Source of the DNA: Pseudomonas sp. MWU13-2105
GTDB taxonomy: Bacteria > Pseudomonadota > Gammaproteobacteria > Pseudomonadales > Pseudomonadaceae
Assembly (NCBI RefSeq): GCF_023242315.1
Contig: NZ_JALLIY010000009.1
Span: 124,001 to 188,000 of the forward strand
Length of the DNA stretch: 64,000 bases
Direction: 5' to 3'
The stretch's first letter is position 1. Each line of letters starts with the position of its first letter. The notes below the pieces were generated by a model. That model ran no database searches. It was not told the DNA's origin and was given only the letters and a program-made list of their open reading frames with translations. Of this stretch, positions 35,353-44,784 are shown in pieces. A program made the position numbers and the translations under genes.

Positions 35353-36294
35353 ATGAACCGTCAACAGCCGATGATCGCCAGCACTGAACTGCCCGCCTGC
35401 GAGCAGGATGCCGAGTACTTCGAATACAGCAAGGCCGCCAACCCGATCAGCGCCGGATTGATCTCGCGCATCCCCTACCATGACTTTCCCGCCTCGCTCT
35501 ACGACAGCGGGCCGTCGCGGCTGGTGCCGCTGGACCTGAGCCAGGCCCTGGGCTGCGAAGGCCCGGCCACCGGCCCCGGGCTGTGCGCGAACTTTATCCG
35601 CTTGAATGCCGGTGACTCGCTGACACTGCAGCCCAACGCCACGTCCCAGGTACTTTATGTGATTGCCGGGCATGGCCGCCTGGTGCAGGGCGAGGCCCGA
35701 TTCGACTGGGACAAGGGCTGCTTTATCGCCCTGCCCGGCCGCCAGGCGGTCGAACTGGCCGCCAGCGAGGACAGCCGCTTCTACTACGTGCATGACGAAC
35801 CACTGCTGCGCTACCTCGGCGTCAGCAGCCAGCAGGACCGCTTCAGTGCCACCCTGTACCCGGCGCAAACCGCCAATGCCAAACTGCGCGAAGCCGCCGA
35901 CGATCCCCGCGCCCAGGACCGCAGTCGGATCAGCATCCTGCTGGGCAATCGACACTTCCCCCAGACCCGCACCGTGACCCATGTACTCTGGGCGATGTAC
36001 GGCATTCTGCCGCCAGGCTCGGTGCAGAAACCGCACCGTCACCAGTCGATCGCCCTGGACTTCATCATCGACTGCCCGCCCGGTTGCTACAGCCTGGTGG
36101 GCACCGAGGTCGACGAGCACGGCCGGATCCGCAACCCGACCCGGGTCGACTGGGCTCCCGGGCTGGCGTTCGTCACGCCGCCGGGCTACTGGCATGCCCA
36201 CTACAACGAGGCGGACCGTGAAGCCTTCCTGATTCCGATCCAGGATGCGGGCCTGCAGACCTACCTGCGCGCCCTGGACATTCGCTTCAGCTGA
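35353..36294 (+). CDS. Double-cupin dioxygenase-like protein (gentisate 1,2-dioxygenase-related)
   Basis: A 313-residue protein with two cupin barrels. The first covers about 70-150 (VLYVIAGHGRLVQGEARFDW) and the second about 210-300. The second has QKPHRHQSIALDFIID, with His residues of a possible metal site, and TPPGYWHAHYNEAD, with another pair of His. The layout is that of bicupin ring-cleavage dioxygenases, but I do not see the full gentisate signature, so substrate is unknown. It starts after GAGAGG and is convergent with a LysR gene, six bases apart. Confidence 0.75.
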   Translation: MNRQQPMIASTELPACEQDAEYFEYSKAANPISAGLISRIPYHDFPASLYDSGPSRLVPLDLSQALGCEGPATGPGLCANFIRLNAGDSLTLQPNATSQVLYVIAGHGRLVQGEARFDWDKGCFIALPGRQAVELAASEDSRFYYVHDEPLLRYLGVSSQQDRFSATLYPAQTANAKLREAADDPRAQDRSRISILLGNRHFPQTRTVTHVLWAMYGILPPGSVQKPHRHQSIALDFIIDCPPGCYSLVGTEVDEHGRIRNPTRVDWAPGLAFVTPPGYWHAHYNEADREAFLIPIQDAGLQTYLRALDIRFS

Positions 36295-36300
36295 GCGGAC

Positions 36301-37221
36301 TCAACGCTGCCAATAAGGTGGCGTACCGATACGTTCGAGCATGAAGTCGATGAAACTGCGCACCTTCGACGAGACGGTGCGCTTGGGTGGATAGACAAAC
36401 CACAGCGACGCGGCGATCTGGGTAGCCTGGGCCTGCCATTCAGGCAGCCAATGCACCAGTTCGCCTCGCCTGAGCAGATCGGCCACCAGCCAATCCGGCA
36501 ACAACGCCATGCCCAAGCCCTGGCGCACCGCCAGCAGCTGCGCATCCAGATCGTTGATCCGCAGATGCCCCTTGATTGCAACGCGTTCGGCCTGGGCGCC
36601 AGGGACCTGCAGCGGTACGAAAAACACTTCGTCAGGCAGATTGCCATTGAGTATCGCGGAACACTCCGCCAGTTCCAGTGGCGTGCGCGGCGCCGGATGT
36701 TGCCGGGCATACTCGGGGCTGACGCACAGCAGCGTGTGTTCGGCCGCCAGCTTGCGCGCCTTGAGCGACGAGTCCGGCAACACTCCGACCCGCAGCGCCA
36801 GGTCGACACCGGCACTGATCAGGTTGACGTGACTGTCCTCCAGGGTCAGTTCCAGGTGGATTTGCGGGAAGCGTGCGGCAAAGTCGCCGAGCTGCGGCAG
36901 CACATGGTGCCGGGCAAAGGCCGGTGGCAGATTGAGCTTGAGCAGCCCGCGGGGTTGCTGGTTGAGGGCCGAGGTCGCGGCCCGGGCCTGATCCAGTTCG
37001 GCGAGCACCCGCAAGGCATGGTGCAGGAAGGTTTCGCCGCCCTCGGTCAGGCGCAGGGTGCGGGTGGAGCGATTGAACAGGGCGATGCCCAGGTCCTGCT
37101 CAAGGTCCTTGATATAACGCGATACGGTCGAGGCCTTGATCGAAAGCTTCTCGGCCGCCCGGGAAAAATTGTTGGCCTGGGCGGCCTCGACAAAGGCGGT
37201 GAGGGCGGCGAAATAGTCCAT
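36301..37221 (-). CDS. LysR-family transcriptional regulator
   Basis: A 306-residue regulator. The N-terminal winged helix has MDYFAALTAFVEAAQANNFS, then RAAEKLSIKASTVSRYIKDLE. The C-terminal effector-binding domain has LKLNLPPAFARHHVLPQLGDF, typical of the CrgA-like subgroup. I chose ATG 37221 as the canonical start; the frame extends nine codons further upstream. It lies between the cupin gene (convergent) and hcnC on the same strand. It is not known to control cyanide synthesis; target unknown. Confidence 0.92.
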   Translation of the reverse strand: MDYFAALTAFVEAAQANNFSRAAEKLSIKASTVSRYIKDLEQDLGIALFNRSTRTLRLTEGGETFLHHALRVLAELDQARAATSALNQQPRGLLKLNLPPAFARHHVLPQLGDFAARFPQIHLELTLEDSHVNLISAGVDLALRVGVLPDSSLKARKLAAEHTLLCVSPEYARQHPAPRTPLELAECSAILNGNLPDEVFFVPLQVPGAQAERVAIKGHLRINDLDAQLLAVRQGLGMALLPDWLVADLLRRGELVHWLPEWQAQATQIAASLWFVYPPKRTVSSKVRSFIDFMLERIGTPPYWQR

Positions 37222-37282
37222 GCAGGTATCCACTCGGGTGCGGCTCAATGCGTGAGCCCGCGCAACACCTGAATAGATAGCG

Positions 37283-38524
37283 TTATCCGAGGCCTTTGAG
37301 CAAGCCCACCTCGAAGCGATCCGCCAGGAACGGCGTGATATCCAGCGGCAACGATTCCTGATGGACCAGCCGCTCCAGTATCACCCCGGTGATCGCCGAG
37401 GTCAGGATACCGGTACGGAAATGCCCGCAGGCATTCAGATAGCCCTCGACACCCGCCATCGGCCCGAGTATCGGCAGTTCGTCAGGCGAGCCCGGACGCA
37501 AGCCGGCCCAGCAGCGCTTGAGGTTGATCTCCTTGAGTTGCGGCACGCAGCGTATGGCCCCCTGGACCAGGCCAGCGACTTCAGGGAACGTCGTACTGAC
37601 ATCGAAGCCCTTGTCCTCGGTGGTGCTACCGATGAGGATTTCACCGTTATCCTTCTGCGCCATATAACAATCGCTGGTGGTCAGGCAGCCTTCCAGCAGC
37701 TTGGGCATGCGCTCGGTCAGGAGGATCTGGCCCTTCACCGGCTTGACCGGCAGCCTGATCCCGGTGGCCTGCTCACTGAGCTCGGCAGCCCAGGCCCCGG
37801 CGGCGTTGATCAACGTGGCGCAGTGGAAGCTGCCTTGCTCGGCGGTACGCACACCGCCGACCCGGCCGCCCTCGTGCAGGACGCTGGTGACGTTGGTGTT
37901 GAAGTACAGGTCCACACCATTCTGCCGCGCGGCCTCGCTGTAGGCGTCCGCCAGGCGGAACGGACTGACCTGGTGATCGCAGAGAAACTCCAGCGCGCCC
38001 TGCGCCTCGTGGCTCACCGCAGGCTCCGCCTCGCGCAACGCTGCGCGGTCCAGCCAGCGCAACTGGTCCGCCAGGTGCGGAATCCGCGCAACGATGTGCT
38101 CGGCGTACAAGCGATCTTCCGCGTCGTAGATCACGTACTTCAAACCAGTGCGTTCGAACTTGAAGTCCATGCCATGGCGTTCGATCAGTTCGCGGTGCAA
38201 CTGCGGATAAAGGGCGTTGGACTGCAGGGCGAACTCGAAGAACGCCGGCGGCAGGATATGCGGGGTACTCGCCTCCACCGCCACCGCCGCACCATGGGCC
38301 TGGCGGCGCTGGGCCGACATCATGCGAAAGAAGATCACCCCGCAGCCCAGGCCCACCGACTCACCGATGGCCCACAGGCCGCCGGCCGAAGCGCGGGTCG
38401 CATTGCCCGGGCGCTTGGCGTCGATCAGGGCGATCCGAAGATTCTGCCGCCGGGACAGATGGTAGGCACAGGAAGCACCAATCACCCCGCCACCGGCAAT
38501 CACCACATCGTAGGTTCTGTTCAT
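37283..38524 (-). CDS. hcnC: Hydrogen cyanide synthase subunit HcnC
   Basis: A 413-residue FAD-dependent oxidase subunit that, with HcnA and HcnB, converts glycine to HCN and CO2 at the membrane. The N-terminal Rossmann motif is VVIAGGGVIGASCAYHLSRR; ASAGGLWAIGESVGLGCGVI and HGMDFKFERTGLKYVI are segments I recall from HcnC. The C-terminal FAD part includes WAGLRPGSPDELPILGP and CGHFRTGILTSAITG. It is three bases after hcnB. The alternative, an amino-acid or opine oxidase of the same architecture, is less likely given the RsmA and ANR-like sites upstream. Confidence 0.88.
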   Translation of the reverse strand: MNRTYDVVIAGGGVIGASCAYHLSRRQNLRIALIDAKRPGNATRASAGGLWAIGESVGLGCGVIFFRMMSAQRRQAHGAAVAVEASTPHILPPAFFEFALQSNALYPQLHRELIERHGMDFKFERTGLKYVIYDAEDRLYAEHIVARIPHLADQLRWLDRAALREAEPAVSHEAQGALEFLCDHQVSPFRLADAYSEAARQNGVDLYFNTNVTSVLHEGGRVGGVRTAEQGSFHCATLINAAGAWAAELSEQATGIRLPVKPVKGQILLTERMPKLLEGCLTTSDCYMAQKDNGEILIGSTTEDKGFDVSTTFPEVAGLVQGAIRCVPQLKEINLKRCWAGLRPGSPDELPILGPMAGVEGYLNACGHFRTGILTSAITGVILERLVHQESLPLDITPFLADRFEVGLLKGLG

Positions 38525-38527
38525 GGT

Positions 38528-39928
38528 TCAGGCGTCCTTGCCCAGGTGCTCGAAGGCGGAAAAGGGAATCGGCTCGATGGGGAAGCGTGGACGCAACCAG
38601 CCGACATCGGCACGTCCGCTGGCCTGGCGCAGACGGTCGCTGCAATAACCGACGCACATCCGTCCCTGGCAATCGCCCATGCTGACCCGTGTACGCATCT
38701 TCAGCGCGGCCATGTCCTCGACCCCCTGGGACAGGGCTCGATCGATATCGGCGCGGGTCGCGTGTTCGCAACGGCAGATCACCGTGTCGGCCCGGGGCAA
38801 GTCGATCTGCCGGATACCGCGCCGGGTGTAGCGATCGACGCCGGCGCGGAACTTGCCGATCTTCGCCAGCTTGTCCAGGTAGACCTGGCGCCGGGCCAGG
38901 GCGGACTCGGTGTCCAGCACATCGCGCTGCAGCAGGATCGACACGGCGGCAATCCTGCCGGCCAGCATCGCCGCCTCACCGCCGCGAATCCCGCTCATAT
39001 CGCCGGCCAGATGAACGGACGGCTCGCTACTCTGCTGCCAGACATTGCTCTCGGGGCGCAGGCAACCGTCCTCGCCGAAGCCATGGACCAAGCCCATCTG
39101 CTGGCTGAGCTGGCTGCGCGGGACAAAGCCATAACCAACCGCCAGCGTTCGTGCCTCGATCCGGCGTGTCCGGGTCAGGTCCGGCTGCCAATCGCTGGAG
39201 TACGGTGCCAGGGTCACGCTGGTCAATTCTTCCCGGCCCTGGGCCTCGACCACCCCCCAACCGTAGTACAACGGGATGCCGTGCAACTTCAGATAAGCGA
39301 GCATGCTCAAGCCATCGAGAAACATCTGCGGCTTGTTCAGCAGGACCAGGCTTTCCCGGGCGATCCGAGCGAATGCGCTGGCTTCATAGACTCCCGCCAC
39401 CGCTACCCCGGCGGCGTGCAACTGGCAGGCCAGCAAGGGTAGCAAGGGCCCGGTGCCGGCAATCAGCGTGGGGCCCAGAGGCTTGACCACGCCACTCTTG
39501 ATCTGCAACTGCAAACCACCGAGCAGCATGACCCCGGGCAAGGTCCAGCCGGGGAACGGTACGTTGCGCTCATGACAGCCGGCCGCCAGCAGCAGTTGCG
39601 AATACGCGATCTCCTGCAGGCGCTCATCGGCATCCAGGGCCATCAGCGTTCGCATGCCCTCGCCCCCGAGAATCCGCGTGCCCAGACGCACATCGACCCG
39701 ATCGGAATAACGCGCGAACTCACCGTGCAGCCGCTCCAGTACCTCGCGGTAGCGTGTGCCCAGATAGCCGAGATCGACCCCGCGACGCAGCGGCCCGCGA
39801 TAGACCACGCCGCCCAGGCGCGACGCTTCCTCGAACAGCACGCTGGACACCTCGTGTCGGGCCAGCTCGGCGGCGGCGGCCATGCCGGCCGGCCCGCCGC
39901 CGACAATCACCACGGGCAGGCGGCTCAT
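38528..39928 (-). CDS. hcnB: Hydrogen cyanide synthase subunit HcnB
   Basis: A 466-residue flavoprotein. The N-terminus MSRLPVVIVGGGPAGMAAAA is the first dinucleotide-binding site; a second, LIAGTGPLLPLLACQLHAAGV, is in the middle. Near the C-terminus is a BFD-like [2Fe-2S] domain with CRCEHATRADID and MGDCQGRMCVGYCSDRL. The gene overlaps hcnA by four bases. The long open frame continues upstream to 40327, but the ATG at 39928 gives the family start. Confidence 0.9.
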   Translation of the reverse strand: MSRLPVVIVGGGPAGMAAAAELARHEVSSVLFEEASRLGGVVYRGPLRRGVDLGYLGTRYREVLERLHGEFARYSDRVDVRLGTRILGGEGMRTLMALDADERLQEIAYSQLLLAAGCHERNVPFPGWTLPGVMLLGGLQLQIKSGVVKPLGPTLIAGTGPLLPLLACQLHAAGVAVAGVYEASAFARIARESLVLLNKPQMFLDGLSMLAYLKLHGIPLYYGWGVVEAQGREELTSVTLAPYSSDWQPDLTRTRRIEARTLAVGYGFVPRSQLSQQMGLVHGFGEDGCLRPESNVWQQSSEPSVHLAGDMSGIRGGEAAMLAGRIAAVSILLQRDVLDTESALARRQVYLDKLAKIGKFRAGVDRYTRRGIRQIDLPRADTVICRCEHATRADIDRALSQGVEDMAALKMRTRVSMGDCQGRMCVGYCSDRLRQASGRADVGWLRPRFPIEPIPFSAFEHLGKDA

Positions 39929-40239
39929 AGCACCTCCAGCACAGGGAAGCGACTGATGCCGGTTTCGATGTACATGCCGGGCCGTACCAGCGTCTGGCAG
40001 GCCCGGCGCTTGAGCCGGCCGTCGATCGAGACCAGGCAGCACTGGCAAACGCCCATGCCACAGAAGGCTCCGGCGACCTCGCCATGATCGTTGCGCGCCA
40101 ACTGGCGCAGGCCGACCGATTGCAGCACTGAGAGTACGGTCTCGCCCGCGGCCGCTGGCACCGGCTGACCGTTGAGGTGGACGGTCATGTCCACCTGGGA
40201 AAGGGGTTGGATATCGTGTTGTCGATCCAGGTTTTGCAT
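39925..40239 (-). CDS. hcnA: Hydrogen cyanide synthase subunit HcnA
   Basis: A 104-residue [2Fe-2S] protein, the known length of HcnA. The N-terminus MQNLDRQHDIQPLSQVDM and the cysteines of AFCGMGVCQCCLVSIDG plus KRRAC define the iron-sulfur site. A second in-frame ATG at 40254 would add five residues. I prefer 40239 because the 40254 ATG lies inside the RsmA-type site and has no ribosome binding site. It is the first gene of hcnABC. Confidence 0.88.
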   Translation of the reverse strand: MQNLDRQHDIQPLSQVDMTVHLNGQPVPAAAGETVLSVLQSVGLRQLARNDHGEVAGAFCGMGVCQCCLVSIDGRLKRRACQTLVRPGMYIETGISRFPVLEVL

Positions 40240-40246
40240 AGGTGCA

Positions 40247-40256
40247 TCGTCCATGA
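40247..40256 (-). promoter_or_regulatory. RsmA/RsmE binding site at the hcnA ribosome binding site
   Basis: The RNA sequence UCAUGGACGA matches the RsmA-type consensus (A/U)CANGGANG(U/A). Its GGA is ten bases upstream of the ATG at 40239, where the Shine-Dalgarno should be. This is the expected Gac/Rsm repression site of hcnA in pseudomonads. Confidence 0.75.
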
Positions 40257-40300
40257 CTAGCGTGAAAGGTGCACGCTAAGGGATTCGGCACTTCGGCAAT

Positions 40301-40314
40301 TTGATCCAGGCCAG
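40301..40314 (-). promoter_or_regulatory. ANR/FNR-type box of the hcnA promoter
   Basis: On the minus strand CTGGC-CTGG-ATCAA resembles the TTGAT-N4-ATCAA consensus, with one perfect and one degenerate half-site. I recall a similarly asymmetric hcnA box in other pseudomonads. It lies 62 bases upstream of the start, suiting an ANR-activated promoter under low oxygen. Confidence 0.6.
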
Positions 40315-40370
40315 TAAAGAGGAACAAAAACCCTGGGGGCCGCTTCGGCGCTCCGATGGTGTCAGAGGTT

Positions 40371-40399
40371 CCGTGTCGCGCCGTTCGCGGGCGACACGG
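40371..40399. repeat. Inverted repeat between hcnA promoter and cusA
   Basis: CCGTGTCGC (40371-40379) and GCGACACGG (40391-40399) form a nine-bp stem, ten bases after the cusA stop on the minus strand. No T-run follows, so its role as terminator is uncertain. Confidence 0.4.
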
Positions 40400-40408
40400 T
40401 CCATCGCT

Positions 40409-43400
40409 CTAGCGCCGACGCTTCATCAACCAATACGCCGCCGGCAACACCAGCATCGACAACAAGGGCGCGGTGATCATGCCGCCGACCATCGGCGCGG
40501 CTATCCGCTTCATCACCTCGGAACCGGTACCGCTGCCCCAGAAAATCGGCAGTAGACCGGCAATGATCACCGCCACCGTCATCACCTTGGGCCGAACCCG
40601 CAACACCGCGCCCTCACCGATCGCCTCGAGCAAATCACCGTCCGCCTCCCGTCCGGCATCCAGACGCACCGTCCAGGCGTTCTTCAGATACAGCAGCATG
40701 ATCACGCCGAACTCCGCCGACACCCCGGCCAGGGCAATAAAGCCCACACCCGTGGCCACCGACAGATTGAAGCCCAGCAGGTAGAGCAACCAGACACCAC
40801 CGGACAGCGCGAAAGGCAAGGTCAGCATGATCAGGCCGGCTTCGCTGAAACGCCCGAAGGTCAGGTAGAGCAGCACGAAAATGATCAGCAAGGTGGCCGG
40901 CACCACCCACATCAACCGGGCATTGGCCCGCGCCAGGAACTCGTACTGCCCGGAATAGGAAACGCTCATCCCGGCCTTGAGCTTCACCTGTTGCGCCACC
41001 TGTTGCTGCAGGTCCCGGGCGGTCGAGGCCAGGTCGCGGCCACGGACATCCACGTAGACCCAACCGGACAGCCGACCATTCTCGCTGCGCAACATCGGCG
41101 GCCCCGCGCTTACAGCGATATCCGCCAGCGCACCGAGGGTGATCTGCTGCCCGCTGGCGGTGAGCATCGGCAACTGCTGCAAAGCCTGCGGACTGTCGCG
41201 CCATTCCCGCGGATAACGCAGGTTGATCGGATAACGGGCCACGCCCTCGACCGTCTCCCCCACCGTACTGCCGCCCACCGCACCGGACACCACCGCCTGC
41301 ACATCGGCAATGCTCAATCCGTAGCGGGCCGCCGCCAGGCGATTGATCCGGATGTCGAGGTAGCTGCCTCCGCTCAAGCGTTCCGCCAGGGCCGAACTGA
41401 CCCCCGGCACCTGCTTGGCTACGGCTTCGACCTGGTGGGCGATCTCATCGATATCGGCCAGTGACGTGCCGGCCACCTTGACCCCGATCGGGCTCTTGAT
41501 GCCGGTGGCGAGCATATCGATACGGTTACGGATCGGCGGCACCCAGAGGTTCGACAGCCCCGGTACCTTGACCGCCTGGTCCAGCGCTTCGATCAACTTT
41601 TCCGGGGTCATGCCGGCGCGCCATTGCCCACGGGGCTTGAACTTGATGGTGGTTTCGAACATCTCCAGCGGCGCCGGATCGGTGGCGCTTTCCGCCCGCC
41701 CGGACTTGCCGAAGACATGCTCGACTTCCGGTACCGTGCGGATCATCCGGTTGGTCTGTTGCAGCAGCTCACTGGCCTTGCTCGCCGGCAAACCCGGCAA
41801 CGCCGAAGGCATGTACAACAGATCCCCCTCATCCAGCGCCGGCATGAACTCCCCACCCAACTGGCTCAAGGGCCAGAGACTGGAAAGGAAGATCAAGAGC
41901 GCCAATGCCAGAGTCAGCTTCGGCCAGTTCAGCACCGCGTCCAGCAGCGGACGATAGGCCGCGATCAGCCAGCGATTGAGCGGGTTCTGCTGTTCATTGG
42001 GAATATGACCGCGAATCCAGTAGCCCATCAGCACTGGCACCAGGGTCACCGACAACCCCGCCGCCGCCGCCATCGAATAGGACTTGGTAAACGCCAGCGG
42101 GCCGAACAGCCGCCCCTCCTGGGCCTCCAGGGTAAACACCGGAAGAAACGACAAGGTGATGATCAACAGGCTGAAAAACAGCGCCGGCCCGACCTCCGCC
42201 GCCGCCTCGCCGATGACCCGCCAATGGGCCTCACCTTGCAGCTTCTGGCCGGGATGGCGCAGTTGCCAGGCCTCGATATGTTTATGCGCGTTTTCGATCA
42301 TCACCACCGCCGCATCGACCATCGCGCCGATGGCAATGGCGATGCCACCCAGGGACATGATGTTGGCGTTGACGCCCTCGATGCGCATCACGATAAAGGC
42401 CATCAACACCCCCAGCGGCAGGGTGATGATCGCCACCAGGGACGAGCGCCAGTGCCAGAGGAACAGCAGGCACACCAGCGCCACCACGCCGAACTCTTCC
42501 AACAGTTTGACACTCAGGTTGTGCACGGCACGGTCGATCAGTTGCGAGCGGTCGTAGGTGGTGACCAGCTCGACCCCGGACGGCAGGCTGCCGCGCAAGC
42601 TGGCGAGGCGGGCCTTCACCGCCTGCAGGGTTTCGTCGGCGTTCTTGCCCGAGCGCAGGATCACCACGCCGCCAACCGCCTCGCCCTGACCGTCCAGTTC
42701 GGCAATACCACGGCGCATCTCGGGGCCGATCTGGATCGTCGCCACCTGGCCGAGCAACACCGGCACGCCTTGTGCCGAGGTTTTCAACGGAATATCGCGA
42801 AAGTCCTCCAGGCTCTGCAAGTAGCCCGAGGCCCGCACCATGTATTCACGTTCGGCCAGTTCCAGCACCGAGCCGCCGGCTTCCTGGTTGGCACTCTTCA
42901 ACGCCTCGCTGACCTGCTGCTGGGTGATGCCGTAGGCCACCATCTTCTGCGGATCGAGGAGTACCTGGTACTCCTTGACCATGCCGCCGATGCTGGCAAC
43001 TTCGGCGACATTGGGCACGCTCTTGAGCTCGTACTTGAGGAACCAGTCCTGGATCCCGCGCAACTGCGCCAGGTCATGCTGGCCAGTGCGGTCCACCAGG
43101 GCGTACTGATAGATCCAGCCGACGCCGGTGGCGTCCGGGCCGAGGCTACTGGTGACGCCCTGGGGCAGTCGCCCCTGGGCCTGGTTGAGGTATTCCAGGA
43201 CCCGCGACCGGGCCCAGTACAGGTCGGTGCCGTCTTCGAAAATCACATAGACAAAGGAGTCGCCGAAGAACGAGTAACCACGCACGGTTTTCGCCCCGGG
43301 GACCGACAGCAAGGTACTGGCCAGCGGATAGGTGATCTGGTTCTCGACGATCTGCGGTGCCTGCCCGGGAAAACTGGTGCGCACGATCACCTGGGTGTCG

Positions 43401-43528
43401 GAGAGGTCCGGCAGCGCATCGAGCGGCGTGTTGCGTACCGACCAGATGCCCCAGGCGACGATAAACAGGGTCGCCAGCAGGATCAGGAAACGATTGCCGA
43501 TGGACCAGTGGATCAGGCGCTTGATCAT
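40409..43528 (-). CDS. cusA: CusA-type heavy-metal RND efflux pump
   Basis: A 1039-residue inner-membrane proton-driven pump of the HME-RND class with 12 helices, exporting Cu(I)/Ag(I) from periplasm or cytoplasm. The N-terminus [20 protein letters not shown] and the segment [20 protein letters not shown] (with the metal-site methionine that CusA uses) point to CusA rather than CzcA. The transmembrane acidic motif region is present. It overlaps cusB by four bases. No CusRS regulators are in the window. Confidence 0.92.
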   Translation of the reverse strand: MIKRLIHWSIGNRFLILLATLFIVAWGIWSVRNTPLDALPDLSDTQVIVRTSFPGQAPQIVENQITYPLASTLLSVPGAKTVRGYSFFGDSFVYVIFEDGTDLYWARSRVLEYLNQAQGRLPQGVTSSLGPDATGVGWIYQYALVDRTGQHDLAQLRGIQDWFLKYELKSVPNVAEVASIGGMVKEYQVLLDPQKMVAYGITQQQVSEALKSANQEAGGSVLELAEREYMVRASGYLQSLEDFRDIPLKTSAQGVPVLLGQVATIQIGPEMRRGIAELDGQGEAVGGVVILRSGKNADETLQAVKARLASLRGSLPSGVELVTTYDRSQLIDRAVHNLSVKLLEEFGVVALVCLLFLWHWRSSLVAIITLPLGVLMAFIVMRIEGVNANIMSLGGIAIAIGAMVDAAVVMIENAHKHIEAWQLRHPGQKLQGEAHWRVIGEAAAEVGPALFFSLLIITLSFLPVFTLEAQEGRLFGPLAFTKSYSMAAAAGLSVTLVPVLMGYWIRGHIPNEQQNPLNRWLIAAYRPLLDAVLNWPKLTLALALLIFLSSLWPLSQLGGEFMPALDEGDLLYMPSALPGLPASKASELLQQTNRMIRTVPEVEHVFGKSGRAESATDPAPLEMFETTIKFKPRGQWRAGMTPEKLIEALDQAVKVPGLSNLWVPPIRNRIDMLATGIKSPIGVKVAGTSLADIDEIAHQVEAVAKQVPGVSSALAERLSGGSYLDIRINRLAAARYGLSIADVQAVVSGAVGGSTVGETVEGVARYPINLRYPREWRDSPQALQQLPMLTASGQQITLGALADIAVSAGPPMLRSENGRLSGWVYVDVRGRDLASTARDLQQQVAQQVKLKAGMSVSYSGQYEFLARANARLMWVVPATLLIIFVLLYLTFGRFSEAGLIMLTLPFALSGGVWLLYLLGFNLSVATGVGFIALAGVSAEFGVIMLLYLKNAWTVRLDAGREADGDLLEAIGEGAVLRVRPKVMTVAVIIAGLLPIFWGSGTGSEVMKRIAAPMVGGMITAPLLSMLVLPAAYWLMKRRR

Positions 43529-44784
43529 TGCATGCCCTCCATCGCTGTGCCCGGTGCCATTGATGCCGTGGGCGCCATTGGCTCATCGGTTGGCACAATG
43601 CCCTGCAGGCTGGCTTCCGAATCGAGCAGGAACTGGCCGGAGGTCACCACCTTCTGGCCCTCGCTCAAACCGTCGAGCACTTCGATACGTCCGACGGACT
43701 CGCGCCCGATCCGTATCTCCCTGGGCCGATAACGGCCCTCGTCCTGCGCCAGCATCACCAGGGTACGTTTACCGGTGCGGATCACCGCTTCGCTGGGCAC
43801 CAGCAGGCTCGGGGCCGGATCGGGATCGGCGAGGCGCACGCTGGCAAACATGCCCGGACGCAGCTTGCCGTCCGGGTTGGGCAGTTGGCTGCGCACCGTC
43901 AGGGTCCGGTTCTGCGGATCGACACTGGGCAATACTGCCACCACCCTCCCCGCCAGCGTTTGTCCGGGATAAGCGGACAAGACCACGGACACCGGGGCGC
44001 CCACCTCGACCGAGGTCGCCTGCGCCTCGGGGATCGCGGTGTCGAGCCAGACGCTGCCCAGGCCGTTGATCCGGGCCAGGCTCATCCCGGCGGACACGCT
44101 CATCCCGGCGCGTACCTCCAGGCTCTGCAACTCACCGGCAATCGGCGTCGACAGGGTCAACAGCGGGCGCACCTTGCGGGTCTTCGCCACCTGGGCGATC
44201 AGCGCCTCGGGCATGCCGAGCAATTGCAGGCGCTGGCGCGAGGCCAGGATCAAGCGGCTATCGCCGCTGGCCAGGACCGCGACGAACTCCAGTTGCGCGG
44301 CCGACCATTCGGGGATCAACAGATCCACCAGCGGCGCACCGGCCGGCAGCACATCGCCGGGCGCACGATCATAGACGCGCTCGACAAACCCCGCCGCCCG
44401 GGCTTGCAGGTTGGCGATAGAGCGCTGGTCGTAGCCCAGCGAACCGACGGCATCCAAGCCGCCGGGCAGGCGTTCGCGGACCACCGCGGCGGTGCGCATA
44501 GCGAGGTTCTGGGCCAGTTGCGGCGACACGCTGATGGACGACGTGTCCTCGGCGCCATCGACATACTTGGGCACCAGTTGCATGTCCATGAACGGCGACT
44601 TCCCCGGGGCATTGAAGTGCTGGGTCGGGTACATCGGGTCGAACCAGTACAGGGCCGGGCGCTCCTTTTTTGCGCCATCAGCCGCAGCGGACATCAGGGT
44701 CCCGCCGTGGCCGAGCCAGTAGCCCGCGGTAACACCCAGTCCGGCCAGCGCGAGGGTCAACAGGGAATAACGGAGCGTCTTCAT
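43525..44784 (-). CDS. cusB: CusB-type periplasmic adaptor of the metal efflux pump
   Basis: A 419-residue membrane-fusion protein with an N-terminal signal/anchor (about 5-25). Next comes the heavy-metal-binding domain (HMBD) [20 protein letters not shown], then [13 protein letters not shown], with the Met residues that carry copper from CusF-like donors. The lipoyl, alpha-hairpin and beta-barrel domains follow. It links CusA to CusC. The start overlaps the cusC end by four bases; the stop overlaps cusA. Confidence 0.92.
   Translation of the reverse strand: MKTLRYSLLTLALAGLGVTAGYWLGHGGTLMSAAADGAKKERPALYWFDPMYPTQHFNAPGKSPFMDMQLVPKYVDGAEDTSSISVSPQLAQNLAMRTAAVVRERLPGGLDAVGSLGYDQRSIANLQARAAGFVERVYDRAPGDVLPAGAPLVDLLIPEWSAAQLEFVAVLASGDSRLILASRQRLQLLGMPEALIAQVAKTRKVRPLLTLSTPIAGELQSLEVRAGMSVSAGMSLARINGLGSVWLDTAIPEAQATSVEVGAPVSVVLSAYPGQTLAGRVVAVLPSVDPQNRTLTVRSQLPNPDGKLRPGMFASVRLADPDPAPSLLVPSEAVIRTGKRTLVMLAQDEGRYRPREIRIGRESVGRIEVLDGLSEGQKVVTSGQFLLDSEASLQGIVPTDEPMAPTASMAPGTAMEGMQ

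Noticed and set aside
37283..40239. D-hydroxyproline or opine dehydrogenase instead of hcnABC
   Set aside because: These share the three-subunit design, but HcnC/HcnB segments, the 104-residue first subunit, and ANR/Rsm-type sites together favour cyanide synthase.
41624..43732. A 702-codon open frame antisense to cusA
   Set aside because: It mirrors cusA in a complementary frame; its His/Gln/Arg-rich composition is typical of antisense reading of high-G+C genes.
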